A stretch of DNA of 64,000 nt from Ridgeia piscesae (taxonomy: Eukaryota > Annelida > Polychaeta > Sabellida > Siboglinidae), in the NCBI GenBank assembly GCA_025642075.2, contig JAODUO010000123.1:84501-148500 (forward strand), in the 5' to 3' direction. The notes beneath the pieces are model-generated. The model was not told the DNA's origin. It saw only the letters and a list, made by a program, of their open reading frames with translations, and did no database searches. The translations under genes were made by a program, and so were the position numbers. This document shows, one piece after another, positions 41,222 to 56,245 of this stretch. Within the stretch, counting starts at the first letter, position 1; the number at the start of each line of letters is the position of its first letter.

Positions 41222-43388
41222 ATCCAGAACCTTAGCGATAGAAATAGTCTACACAAACTCTAAACATTGAACCACATTAATTTAAGCTTATTGATTTAAG
41301 ACTTAATTAATATTTAGAGTTAGACTTGTAAGTTATTAACTTGAGACTTGACTTGTAGGTCATTGACTTAATACTTGATTTAGAGGTCATTGACTTGATA
41401 GTTTACTTACAAGTAGGTCTTTGACTTGACACATGTAGATCACTGACTTGAGACTTGACTTGTACGTACAGGGTAGGTCTTTGACTTGACAATTGAGACT
41501 TGACTCGTACCCCCCACAAGTGTAAGTCTTTGACTTGACACTTGAGACTTGACTTGTACCCCTCCACAAGGGTAAGTCTTTGACTTGACAATTGTGAGTT
41601 ATTGATTTGAGACTTGACTTGTAGGTCTTTGACTTGAGTAATTAACTTGAGTCTTGACTTGTAGACCATTGACTTTAGACTGGACTTGTGAGTCGGTGAT
41701 TGGAGACTTGACTTGCAAGTTGTAAACAAGTCTAGTCAACAACTCTGCAATTGCATGGACATAAATTATATCTGACACATAAATAATGCATGCCCATTGT
41801 CCACACAGAGTCTGACCACTGGAGATGTTTGATGCTTTTAATGAATTTGATCTAAATTTGTCAGGTAAAATAAAAAGAAGGGTCTAAGACTGCATCAAAT
41901 GTGACAGTGAGTGTACATAGTGTATCCCTTGTAGATTGCATACACAGCTGTATGGTGATACAAACTGTGTGGTACACAAACTATGATAACAATATCTCAT
42001 GTTATTCACAATGGTCCGAACTCAGGAAAGCAGCAGAAATTCACCCATAGCATCTTAAATGGTACATGAAGGCAAGCAAGCCCAAAAACAGTCATTTTAG
42101 TTATTTATTCTACGTATTTGTGTACTAGAGGATACTAAATTACTAATCGTCTCCTGGAAGAGCATTTGGCCATCTGTTGAACATTCTTCCCACAATTTTG
42201 ATCAGCGCATGCAACATGTTTGCTTCTAAGGGAATGATTGTTTGAGGTACTACCTATTCAGCGTGCTCAGTTTACAGTAACAATAACTCATTCAGACCAT
42301 ACCATTGATTGCAAATGAGCTGAATGTCTGAAGAACTCTATCTGCGTCTAAGTAGACAGCATTTTAACCCAGGCCCAAAATAACAACAGGTGCATTTTAG
42401 CACTGCATTTGTTCACGGAGTTAGAAAAAATGGCTCAACTTTGTGTAAGAATTTGCACAATCTAAGGTTTCACAAGGTGAACAATGTCTGCCTATTCACA
42501 GTGGAGATTGGTATCTTTTCTGTGCTGTGTGAGTCTAACACATTCACACACACCAGAGAGAGCGATACGTCTGCCTTCATGTTAAATATTATTATCTAGC
42601 TTTGCATAATTTTACATTCAGTGATGCCCTAGCAAAAGTTGCCAGGTTAAAAGTTGCCTTAGCACTAGACAAATTCAAATCAAATGCACCTATATATAAA
42701 CATAAACTTAACTAAAGTAGACAATTATGTAAAACTTTCAGGTAAGACAAAGAAGTAAATAATATAACATGAACTAAACAAATACCAGTACTTGTCCAGT
42801 AGACAGTAAACCTTGAAAAATATATACACCCATCCAGCCAGACACTCAGAGACATTGCTTGAAAGGAACAGACACATGTCGAAGCCTAGCTTCAGGAAAC
42901 CTTCAGTCTGACAACTTCAAAGTTACGTATCTAACAATAACTTGTGGTGTACTGCATGTGTTAATTCAATCATCCTTGACCGAGATACACGTCGTCAATC
43001 TATGTCATAGCGTAACCAACTTTTTGCAGCTCTAACCTTTCACTGTGACACATCTGAGATGAAATGAGTGTCTCTGGTGATGAAGTTACACTTTATAACC
43101 CTGACTAGCAGAGGGTGGCCTAAGACAGGGCTGTCCGTCACCCTGATTGATGGTTATAAATATGTGTATTTGATCTTGGTGTGTTTGCTCACTGTGTTTA
43201 CAAGATTTAACAGATCTATGTTAGGCAGTGACAATGACAACATGCTAAGTACTGCGTATATCTTTAATTTAATTTTGTTTATTTATTCACATACATATGA
43301 GTACTTGCAACATCCATAATATTAGCACATGCATGTATGCACATTGCATGCACGCACGCACGCACACACGCACACACACACACACACA

Positions 43389-43420
<32 letters not shown>

Positions 43421-43465
43421 CACACACATACAAGCAAACAGACGCACACAGACACATGCATGCAT

Positions 43466-43532
<67 letters not shown>

Positions 43533-43642
43533 TACATGCAGGCACACACGCACACACGCACATGCACACACACACACACACACAGACACACATGCAGGCA
43601 CACACGCACACACGCACACACACACGCACACACGCACGCACG

Positions 43643-43700
<58 letters not shown>

Positions 43701-46700
43701 CAGTGTGTGCATAATTTATGTAATAATGCTAACATTTTTTTGTTATATTCAACAAATGTGTCACACTTATATCTCTTTAGAATTAGTTAACTAATATATT
43801 AAATCAATTAGTTAATATTTTAAAACTGAAACCATGTGTGGGTGGACTTAGCAAAAGTGGATATATGCATATATAGTGCAGTTGTAACCAAAAACATTTC
43901 TGAAAACCAATATACTTCCTCTTATCTTAAGTAACTTGACTAACTTCCTTCATACGTCATTTATCTGCTGTTCCTGGCCGTCTCTGTCTCAGTTTCGCCT
44001 AACCCTTAGTTTCTATAAAACCTCACAAACCCATGACGACAGATTGCGAGTTCATGATTACATAGGACAAATTTTTGATTATTCATAATTGTTTTCATAT
44101 TCACATTTATTTGTTGAGCATTTGGCATATCGTCTTTGTTTTATAATATGATTTTTGTAGAACATTTGTTATAAATATTCTAATAGAAGTTGCCCACCAA
44201 TGAAAAAAAAGGTAGACAGTTGTTCACGGTCATTAAATTTGAATTTCCTTTCAATATTCAACACATGTGGCGTTACTCAGGGTCTTATGCAAGAAAATAT
44301 TTTGCCAGTCACATTTTGTTCGAGGACATGAGACAAGGCTTTATGCAGGACAAAATTATATAAAGTTTTTATTTCAGACAAGACGTCGTCCATATATATA
44401 TATATATAAAATACATTAAAAAAATATGAAAAGTACAATACATATAATACAATCAACGCAATGATGTGATCGATGTAAAGATATAAGTATAAAGTTTAAA
44501 AAATTATGGATAAATGTATCAGGAAATTAATTAAATAAGTTGTAAAAATAAATATTAAAAGCACTGTCATCTTGAGACTTATGAGCCAATAAACCGCTTA
44601 CGTCACTGGCGCATGCACATTCGAACATCCTATGTCTGTCCAATGGTATTTGATGTATCCAGTACGTAGCGGATTGCTTACATCACTATCAAATTTTTTA
44701 GCAAAGATTCCGCCAATCCTTGCCTTTTTCAAAAATGCGCCAGTGACGTAAACGATTTGGCTTACGTCACTGGTTTTGTGCCTCAAGATGGCAGCACCCT
44801 GAATCTAAGATAGCATGTTTTTTATACCATTAAACTATAACTAATTGTTTATCAACGATCTTTGTGCATAATTACTAGGCACAACCAATATATTATACAT
44901 GTGTAAGTTAATACTGTGAACCTCTCATTGACTGGAGTATCCCTTTAATGTTTTATCCAAAGCTTTGCGCCTGCATTACACTGGCTCACCTGTGGCTGTG
45001 TCTATCATGTTTTCAAATTGGCTCCCTTGTCACAGTGGAATACATTACTGGTGTATTACGCAATGTACACTTCAAAAGATGCAGGTGAGGCCTGACAATA
45101 ATAGGTGACCCGACTCACTGTATGAATTGCCAGCCCATGTCATTCAGATGGTTGTCCTGAAACTGCCGGTGAACAATTGTTCACCTAAATTTTTCTTGGT
45201 AAGAACTGTCTGGCGGATATTTGTAAATTACGTTTGTTACAATAAAGAATACACAGAATTCTTGGAACCACCCTTGGAACAAACGCTGAAAATAATGTGT
45301 AATGTTACAGTCGATTAAGATCTGTCTACACAACAAATGGTATGACTCCTAATACCAGAAAGAACCCTTACAAATTGAATTTATAGAAAAGGCAGTATGT
45401 ACTTCCCTTCCAAATGGGTTAATTCCTTTAAAATATTGCATCCTTTATGGTATATATATTAAGAAATAATTAATGCGCCCTCATACATTCACACTAGCTC
45501 AAATACAGGTAGATAACATAATATCAACTTTCAGTTAACTTGATGGATATCAGAACCTTCATATATATGACAATGATGACACTATTTATTTATACTGAAC
45601 CTTTCATGATGTAATTAAAATGCCACCTCAGAGGCTCAGAATGTGTTTCTAATCTATTTACAGCGAAGTTGGAAGTAAAATAATGGCCAGGACACTTTTT
45701 GCGGCCATAAAAAAAACCTGTTAAATGATATCGTGTTTCATCGTTCTGTGAGAGTTGTAACCGGATAACACATTGTAATTAGCTTTATCGCCAACAAACC
45801 AAACTCAAAAATAGAGGAACAGTGGCCTTTGGTGGGAAGTCACCCCTGCAAAAACAATCTTGTGTGTAAATTGGTTCCTGGTGCGATTATAATTAAGTAG
45901 TCCCTCTGTATCTGGGGACGTGGCTGGTGAAAGCTGCCTGTGTTCTCAGGTGGTCCTGTCAGTGATGAGATTAGTTGTAGTTGGCCAATGTTTTCCAGTT
46001 GTAGAGTTATGTTTAAGCAGGTACAAGAGTGGTTATTTACGAAAATCAAAATTTAGTGCAAAAGCATATGATACATAAATTTTGCCTAAGTTGGATTCAG
46101 TCAGACCGAGGAATTTAATCTGAGTTACATGAAAATCTGACTTTTACTCCCAGTGCTAATGCCAAATGCACCCCTTTAAACCTTTAAGTAACTACAATAC
46201 AATACAATACAATACAATACAATACAATACAATACAATACAATACAATACAATACAATACAATACAATACAATACAATACAATAGTGAATACAATACAAT
46301 ACAATAAAATACAATACAATACAATACAATACAATACAATACAATACAATACAATACAATACAATACAATACAATACAATACAATACAATACAATACAAT
46401 AGTGAATACAATAGTGAATACAATAGTGAATACAATAGTTAATACAATAGTGAATACAATAGTGAACACAATAGTGAACACAATAGTGAATACAATAGTG
46501 AATACAATAGTGAATACAATAGTGAATACAATACAATACAATACAATACAATACAATACAATACAATACAATACAATACAATACAATACAATACAATACA
46601 ATACAATACAATACAATACAATACAATAGTGAATACAATACAATACAATACAATACAATACAATACAATACAATACAATACAATACAATACAATACAATA

Positions 46701-49700
46701 CAATACAATACAATACAATAGTGAATACAATAGTGAATACAATAGTGAATACAATAGTTAATACAATAGTGAATACAATAGTGAACACAATAGTGAACAC
46801 AATAGTGAATACAATAGTGAATACAATAGTGAATACAATAGTGAATACAATACAATACAATACAATACAATACAATACAATACAATACAATACAATACAA
46901 TACAATACAATACAATACAATACAATACAATAACCTTTTATGTTCCCACATGGGAAATTCATCCATTGGGTTGTGTTTTTGTCAAATATTGCGATCCGAC
47001 TTTGGCAAGAATAACACTTTACCTTGGTTCAAATTAACCAACGCAGTTAATCCAAGTTAGGCGATGGTTTGAGTTACATAATGCAATGGTTTATCATTCA
47101 TGTACTTCACATACATGTTATTTGGAACTAAGAATATTTTATGAAAAATTTATTGTGAAATAATACAGATTTTTTATTGTGTTATGAGACTTTAGGAAAA
47201 TAAATACAGTAATAAGAATTCAAAAAAAATATATGGATATGACCACTTATCACAGAAGTCACTTTTTATGTAATGGAAGGCTACAAAATGGATAAACCAT
47301 GCACTGTGTGTGTATGTTTGGAATAGTAGTCACATGTTCGTCTCTCATTTTCCCATGAAATTTCTGACATTATCCAAATTGTTTTTGGCTAATTTAAAGA
47401 TCTGTTTGTTTTCTTTGAAATAACGGTACAACAGGCATTTAGAAGCAACATAAAAATATCACTACAATTTGAGTGCCACCCTGTAGTTGTCGTGAATTAT
47501 TTAATTCAACAGTCGGCTGATCACCACACTCCCTTTCCATTACAATTAATGCTGGGACAAACATAGCAGCTTTGACAAGTAAGTTAATTAAGAATTCATT
47601 ATGTTTGGTTTGTATGACTACCCAAGAACATTCGTATAGAGTTCTGTCGATTTAAATTTCTAATAACTTAAGTAAACTTAATATTACTATCAATGCATAG
47701 ATGGTGACAAGTCATACACTTCACAAAGGGCGGGGCACAATCCTTTGAGTCAACAAACTCTGAGAAGCAATATTTAGCCTAAATCAACACACATTATCAC
47801 TTATACTGTGAGTTTTGTAAAGCTTATTTCAAATGAATCATTCTAGCAATTTTCTTCCTAATATTTATTCATTCAATGAAAATTATTTTTACCATGCTTA
47901 AAGCCTTTGGTGGATTAAAATTTTACTTGCCTTTTATAGAAACATTTAGAAAAAATCCAGTTTGCATATTACCGACAATGACATCACACAACTCGCTGTA
48001 AATATGTCATTCCTTGTGATAAATTATTTTGACATGGCCCTGTCAAATTTCTGTGAAAGAGTGAAAATGTACCTTTAGTATGTTGTCACATAACTTACCA
48101 GGTAAACTGTATATATTTGAAAATTATTTAAAAAATAATAATATTGTGTCATGAAAAAGACTGTTATTATATTAGAAAGAACAATGACAGTTTTGAGTGT
48201 TCCCCTAACATTGAGTAAAGACATCGAGATAGTTGATCATAGTTCCCTAGCCTGGTTTCCTGTTAATTCCTTGGTGGCAAGCACATTGTGAGGAAGGGAA
48301 CCGAGCAGACTTGTCTCAACTGATTATGTCAAGAGAGGCTCTGGTCTTAACAACCCACGAGGCTGATACTTCTGATTGTGCCCTGACCTGATTTCCTGGT
48401 CTTATCACATATTTTTTTATTTATATCTGCAATATTTTGCATTTAAAAAACACTGAAAGCTGATGTGACCTGTTTATCATTAGATATATGAAGTGATATA
48501 ATGAAGATAAGCTCCCAGCCGAGTCGCTTTTTCAAGCCTGAAACTGTATTGTACTTTGTAGTTGTGAGTATGTTGGTCTGTTTCATGGTTACCTTTCACA
48601 TGTTTTGTTTTCAGGCCCTTCTGAAGGTCCACGGTTTTGCACAAACTACAGGTAATGTGAATTTTGTTGAATGTTGTACTATACATTGTCATGTAGAATT
48701 GGAAATCACAATGTTTGTCTAGAAGTAGTGGACTAATTGTGTTAACTGTGAACCATAGTATTTTATTGGCTGGTGATTAACAGTTAGCTATAGAATGCTT
48801 TAACAGATGTGGCTGATAAGTGTTTCTTGTAATCCAACAAGTTGTAGTTTGTTTTGTCCTACTAATTTAGTTACCTCCATGTTGTCTGCATTTATTTGTC
48901 TGAAATGTGTTGTAATAATTGTTTCTAAGTATTTTCCATGGGTTAATTGTAGAGTTCTACATCAAAATTAATGCTGATGGGTTAGGGTTACTTGTTTGAC
49001 ATTTTTCAAATAACTTTAGTTTGATTAATATACAAGAAACTTAAATCATAATATTTTATTACAAAAAATTAATGTATCAATGAAAAGGCAAAAATCACAT
49101 TTAACTGCACTTACTAAAACTAAATATGCATATAACTACACAATCCTAGCCAGTGGTAACTTGGCTCATTGGTTGATACGGGGTCAAAGTGCATTTGCCT
49201 GTCTGTCATGGGGGATGTCTCAGACGAGATAACAGTAGATATACAGTTGACTGACCTGACTCTCCATTTAATGACCAATCAAATGAAGAGTGAATGAGTA
49301 AGATTATTGTACACAGTGCACAAGGTAGTGGCTCGGTTTCTGTGTCAAAGTTTGTTTTGCCACAAATCCACTGTATAATTTTATTGTCTAAAGCTATTTG
49401 TTGAGAAGGTCAACATGTGAAAAATTGGCTATCCAATCTTGCAAACAACTGATCTGATTTTGTCGTTGTACATCAGGGATCCTCCCATAATTGACATCAC
49501 CAGTTGCAGCGAATCCGGTGTCAAAAAAGTAGAACCTTTGCTAAGCTAATATCATATAGTCAATACATGTGCTTTAATTCATGTTTAGAAGTACTGGTTA
49601 ATTAGCCTGGATGTAAGACAGTTATCTGTACTAACCAAAAACCAGAGACTTTATCGTCCTAGCAAAGCTGAAAGTAAAATGCGATCTGCTCCCATCAATG

Positions 49701-52700
49701 TATTTAAATTTTAACTGAATTAACTTTTCCAATCGGGAAGTAAAATAGGGATCTGTACCCAGCACTACCCACCAGTATTCACTAGGGCAGCCACCACACC
49801 ATGTGGGTATAAAACTGTCCTCCACGATCCGTTGTAAAATTATATGAGACTACACCATGTACAGCTGAAATAACCGCACCTACATGAGTCATTTGTGGCT
49901 GATGGAGAGTTGCACATTTAGAGCAGGTGCAGAGGGAGCATTAATTAGTTCCATGGTTCATGCCAGAACAGATGGTTTTGAATATTTCCATGTCCGAAGA
50001 TAATGATATGTCTAAATTACAAGTTCTAAAGGGTCACTGGCAACATGTGAATGTGTGAGTGAAAACTAAGGTACTTTGTCTCAAACGTTTTGTATACACA
50101 TACATTAGTTATTTTGCATGCAATTTGATTTGAACTGCCATTTTGGATGTTGATTTTCTGGAAATTATAGCAACATCAGTTGAAAATGAAAAAGAAAACC
50201 TTGTCGAGCTGGTCGATGAAAAATTAACTAATAACATACCGGGTAGTTGATTGTTTATAACAAATTGGACTTGACAAACAGTATTACAAATGTAAACATT
50301 GATTGTGATCAGTATGAAACAAACAATTGATTTAATAAACTGACCACACTAGGATTTGATTTTGCACTGACTTTTCAACAGTGTTTTAATTTGTTTTCTG
50401 AATTTAATTTGTTTTCTGAATTTAATTTGTTTTCTGAATTCTGACACTAAGCAGGGCGCAGACAGGGGCTATATAGGCCCAGGATTTTCTTTTCTTTCTT
50501 AAATTATTTCCCATGAAGTTGTAATCAAATATTTAAATGCAAGAGGTGATTTTATTCAAAAATTTCTAAGGCTAACCACGCCATGTTGATTTTATGTTAT
50601 GTATACAAACTATACATAGATAATGTTGGCACTGACCATATGCCTGTGAGTACAGTAGCAAGGTTACTGGTGCAGACAGGTAAATCGCAGGTGTAAAGTA
50701 AACATGTGTGGGCTTAAGACAGGTGTTCGGGGAGGGGGGTTGTCCTGACACCCTGGTTGGGCAATGTTTTTCTAACACTCGGTTCTATTTACCCTCAATT
50801 GCCAATATTATCACCTGATAACATTACTAATAACAATAACAATACAACAGTATTACAATTTATTCTAAATAGTTATCCGTTATTTAAAATATTCCATGTT
50901 AAATTCACATGTACATACAAATAAAAACATGTGCAGTGTGTATGAAAACAATGATAAAGAGCTTGATGTGGAATAAATAATTGCAGCAGTAAGTACTTTG
51001 TCTCTAGCTAATCTCTCATGATTAGAAATGCTCAGAGTGTACAAAGTAAATATTTGATTTCATTATCAGTGAATTTGTATTTTGTCAATTTGTGGGCAAG
51101 TAACTCATGCAGAGATGCAGCAGTTTAAAAAAGACTTGCTCATACACAATATAAACTTATTTAGGTTAACTTAATTGGGAATGCTTTAGATATTACCAAA
51201 CATTGGCAATTTCAAAATAATTTTGTCTTGATGAATGGTAACAATTTGGCCAGAATGAGCAGAAGTCTAAGTATTTTTTTTGGGGGGGGCACTTAAGATG
51301 GGGTTAAAGATGACTGGCATGTTGGGAGGAGGTCATACAACTGGGAACATTATGAATACTGTGTACCACAGATGACCTAATAACAAGACATCAGCTTAAC
51401 CTGCAAGGATGCTAATCAACCTGTTATCTGCAGTTAATCCATTGAGTATACCTTTCACTGTGTGATCACATGACAGCTACCATTTGCGCAAACAGCAGAA
51501 GCCATTGAAGAAGATTCTGCCACACTTCCTGTTTCAACTTGGCAGCCATTTTGGTTTTTCATGATGATGTTTTATTTTAAGTTTTACTTTTTTATTTCCA
51601 CACAACAAACTTAGATAGTTTACAACAAACATTTACAAACAAGGTAGTCATTTGCGTGCATTTTGAAGGAACATTTCTAAACTGGCAAAATTGAATTTTA
51701 CCACTGTAATTTATTTTATCATTAGTAAATTTGGGACGTAAACTCTATCGTTGATCATTTAATTATTTATGTGTTTGCTGAAGTTATAATATGTGGTGTT
51801 GTACGGTAGTTACAAAATAATAATTTCTGAATATGAATTTTCATAAATCTCACCAACACCATTTGTTGTAATATGTCGTTATCCTTAGAGTGTTAAACAA
51901 GTAATTTTAATATTGATTTTGTACTTTTGATAGTTTTTGAGATGTTTAGAGAGATACAGTATTGTCTATCTTGAGTAATTTAATAATAGCGATAATACAG
52001 TAACTTCTATTGCACCTAAATCCTCGGAAACCAATCTTATAGGCACACCAAAACAAAAGGATTATTCAATGTTGTTTATATATATTGACTGCAACACTCC
52101 AGTCGTCAACAGTTACATGTATATTGATATTTGACAAACAATCGTCATTTCCAGAAGTAATCTTATGCAAATGTATCACTGTTTTGGGGTACCCTATTAT
52201 ATAACGTATATGCACATGTGAACTTAATCCTGTTTTGTAGACAATAGACTGTCTAGTGTTAGTGTAGTAGTCAGTGTCCTGCACTGTCTTGTCTGTTCTC
52301 CATTTCTGCTAGAGCCAATTGACCAGACTACAAAGTCGTATCCAAATAATACTGCTTCTGTCAGCGCCATTACCACAGGTTCGTAGTTGTAGTTTGTATG
52401 CTATTTGACACTGTAAATTGTCACACATTTGTACATATTTGAATGAAATATAACATGTTAAAAGTGGTTGTGTTATAAGGATGGGACGAATATTCGATTC
52501 ATATTCGAATATTTGAACGTTTTGTCGCTATTTAATTCGATTAGAAATAACAAATTCGCAGCTATATAAACGAATATCGCTTGAATATTTTCCTTCATGT
52601 CCTCCACCACAAAATCGGTTCCGGACGATCTTTTACTTTCTGATTTAACTATGAAAGAAGCTACAACCGCCAAACTACTACTCACATATCTTATATGTAT

Positions 52701-54361
52701 ACGTTTACACACACTAGGTTACAAAATAAAATCACTAACATTATTTAAACGAATCAACTTTGAAACAAAACAAACTCGCGTAAAACTTGCCGGCAACGCG
52801 GTCCCGGCAAGACATCTCGACACCGTTCAGTATTCTAATCAAATAAGGAACCACTGAATATTCTTATTCGATATTCGATTTGTATTCAAAATTGGGCGAT
52901 ATTTGATTTGATTTGATATTCGATTCGATTGAAATTCCAGATTCATCCCATCCTTATTATGTTAGTGAAACTGTTTTATGGCCAGTTGCTTATAAATTAA
53001 ATGTTTAAATATTTTTTTTATCTCTCAGCCATTGTTCTCTTAAATCACCGTTGTCAGTGTCGAGGATGGCCGTAGCTCTGTTAGTCTTTGTTATCTTCCT
53101 CTTCTTTTTCATCACTTTTCTTGCCCTACTTTCTCTAGAACAAAAGTCTCCAATTCACTCTATCTTTCACACGTGTTCTCCATTCCTCTCCCACTCTTTT
53201 CCAGTCTTCCCATCACAATCTCGGCTTTCCTCACCTTCATTTCCCTCCTCTCCTCTTTCCCGCTTTTCATCTCCCATTCTCGCCAAATGACCGGCCCATT
53301 TCACTCGGCATCTAACCAGCTTCTTCTTACAGCTTTCCTTCACTCCAGCCTCCACCATCACTTCCCCAATACCCATGAGTAAACGTGTCTTAATTTAACA
53401 CATTCATTTAGCTTCATGGCTCATAGTAATTTAACAGTCACATGATATTTGGGAACCAATTTGTATTTTAAATGAATATATTATTAAAATTCAGTATCAA
53501 CGCATCATATGTGATACTGCAAAGTGTAAACTAGCATCAAGCAGGTAGGTCAATGTTTGGCCGCTAGGTGGAGGCACTGCAATGGTTTCACTTTCAGTTT
53601 GTCACTTTGATGATGTGTTTTGTGTTTATCAAGAAATATAATGATTCATATAATTAGCAAATTTTAGCTTGTGAACATCTACATGTATTTAGTAAAAATA
53701 CCATTTCATGTTGAGAATATAAAGTGTTTTATTTATTAAGTTTTATTATTTACTGACATTTATTTTATACCATATCGTAAGTAATTTAAGGAACTGGGAT
53801 TTAAAAGGTCTTTTCTCACAAATAACTCTGAGCCGTTGTTGCAATAGAGAAGGTTCATATTGTGGTGTTATTACTGGTTTATGTAGTTCGTGCTTTGTTT
53901 TGCCTTTGCATGTGGGCTGTGTGTCTCAGTCATAGTGCATGAAGGTGTTTGTGTTTTTCCTCTTAGCAACTAATACAGCTTCCAACTTGACAACGGTAGT
54001 GACACCTGCTTCTGAACCAGGTACTATGATTTTCCTGCCATAAATATGCACATCAAGCACACATGGACACATGCATGTAAGCACATGTGTGATCACGTGC
54101 CCTGAATACACTCTACTTGCATACATCATGTGAATACACTCATATACATGCACATATCATGTGAATACACTCACATACCTGCATGCACACACACACACAT
54201 GCACGCACATGACACATACACGCACATGCACACACACACCTGCATGCATACACACCCATGCAGGCACGCACATGCACATGCACACACCACACACACGCAC
54301 ACGCACACGCACACGCACACACATACATGCAGGCACACACACACACACATACACACACACA

Positions 54362-54397
<36 letters not shown>

Positions 54398-56176
54398 AAT
54401 GCACACACACACACACACGCACACACGCACACACGCACACATGCACACACGCACACACGCACACACACACACACAAAGAAACATAGACACACACGCATGC
54501 ACGCTCACACACTCTGTTTTGCCTTTGCATGTGTGTGTTTCGTAGTACTCCAGTAATGGTGGGTGATGGTGTTTGTATGTTTTGTGCTAGTAGATAGTAC
54601 AACCTTGGCTTCCCACTCAACCACAGAGGTGCCATCTACTGTTGAACCAGGTACACCTGATTTGTAGATTTGTATGCCAAGAGAGGTGGAGACAGAGAGG
54701 GAATGAGACGGACGGACGGACGGACGGGCGGGCGGGCGGGCGGGCGGCGGGCGGGCGGGCGGGCGGGCGGCGGGCGCGGCGGGCGGGCGGGCGGGCGGGC
54801 GGGCGGGCGGGCGGGCGGGCGGGCGGGCGGGCGGGCGGGCGGGCGGCGGGCGGGCGGGCGGGCGGGCGGGCGGGCGGGCGGGCGGCGGGCGGGCGGACGG
54901 ACGGACGGACGGACGGACGGACGGACGGACGGACGGACGGACGGACGGACGGACGGACGGACGGACGGACGGACGGACGGACGGACGGACGGACGGACGG
55001 ACGGACGGACGGACGGACGGACGGACGGACGGACGGACGGACGGACGGACGGACGGACGGACGGACGGACGGACGGATGGACAGATGACAAGTGCACATA
55101 CACACATGCATGCACGCACACACAAAATTAATGCATGCATGTAGGTAGGTTTGCAAGAAGAAGAAATGAAGGGATACTCATGGTGAGAGACAGAGAGTGA
55201 GAGAATGGGTTCGAAGTATTGATACAGATGCATTTGTGTAGTATTGTCTGAGTAACTGTAAATCTTATATATTAGAAAGCATCCCTTTCCACAAAGGAAT
55301 GTAAGATGTAACTGAGCACATTATCTCACGATGGAATTGTATAGATAATAGCAATGTGACATGTTGAAAAGCAAACTTGACAAATGTCACATAGATACAG
55401 GTATTCTCGCAACCTCAATAAGTCAAACTGTTCCATATCCTCTGTTATCTGTTATCTAGGGGGGTAGCTCTGGATGCTGTCATGTTAAATGTTGTTAATT
55501 TCTGTTAACTCTTATCTCCAGGCAACCTGACTGTGACTGCTCTAGCCAATGACACTCTCAGCGTGACATGGGATGGCAGCAGTCACCATGGTTACGAGAT
55601 GCAGTGGTTCAAGGAGGGGTCAGGGGATTTGGAGAAGAGGTCAGTGTCAGCGAGTGAGGACAGAGGCTACCATGAAGAGGTGACCGGTCTCGAGGCAGGG
55701 TCTCTCTACAATGTCTCCGTGAGGACCAATTCAACCAGCGGTCTCGGAGAACTGTTCTCACAGACTGCTGTCACATGTTAGTGCATTTTTATTGAAGTAC
55801 CCTTTGTATGTTCTGTTGGTCAGTTGGTCAGTCTGCCTGTCCAGCCGTCTGTAGGTGGACAGTCTGTCTGTAGAATCTAACTTGCTGGGTGTTTGTCTGT
55901 TTATGTCTCTGTCTCTGATTCACTGTGTCTCTCTCTCTCCCTCCCTCTCTCTTTCTCTCTGACCATCTCTCCCTCTCTCCTGTCTCTTGCTCTTGCTCTT
56001 GCTCTTGCTCTTGCTCTCGCTCTGCTCTCGCTCTCGCTCTCGCTCTCATCCTCTCTCTCCAAACTCTCTCTCTCTCGCTATATATGTAACAGTAACCCAA
56101 TTTAATGTATATATATATATATTATATATATATATATTACACATATATATTACACACAATATATATATATATATAC

Positions 56177-56245
<69 letters not shown>

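Larger units (their letters stand above)
40993..48614. other. First intron of the FN3 receptor gene
   Basis: No further coding exon was recognised. Contents: (CA)n at 41128-41219, a degenerate GACTTGACTTGTA repeat at 41330-41725, compound (CA)n at 43350-43696, an inverted-repeat element at 44594-44775 and an (ACAAT)n array at 46193-46932. Confidence 0.65.

Noticed and set aside
46176..46966. Long Tyr/Ile/Val/Leu ORFs (up to 256 codons)
   Set aside because: Translation of the ACAAT pentanucleotide array; no coding signal.
53051..53290. 79-codon plus-strand ORF with hydrophobic start ([16 protein letters not shown])
   Set aside because: Looks like a signal peptide but is the antisense of a LINE remnant plus pyrimidine-rich DNA, and does not splice in phase with the FN3-receptor exons.
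54505..55233. Pro-Ser-Val-Arg and Arg-Gly-rich ORFs up to 242 codons
   Set aside because: Direct translation of the GGAC/GGGC tetranucleotide array.
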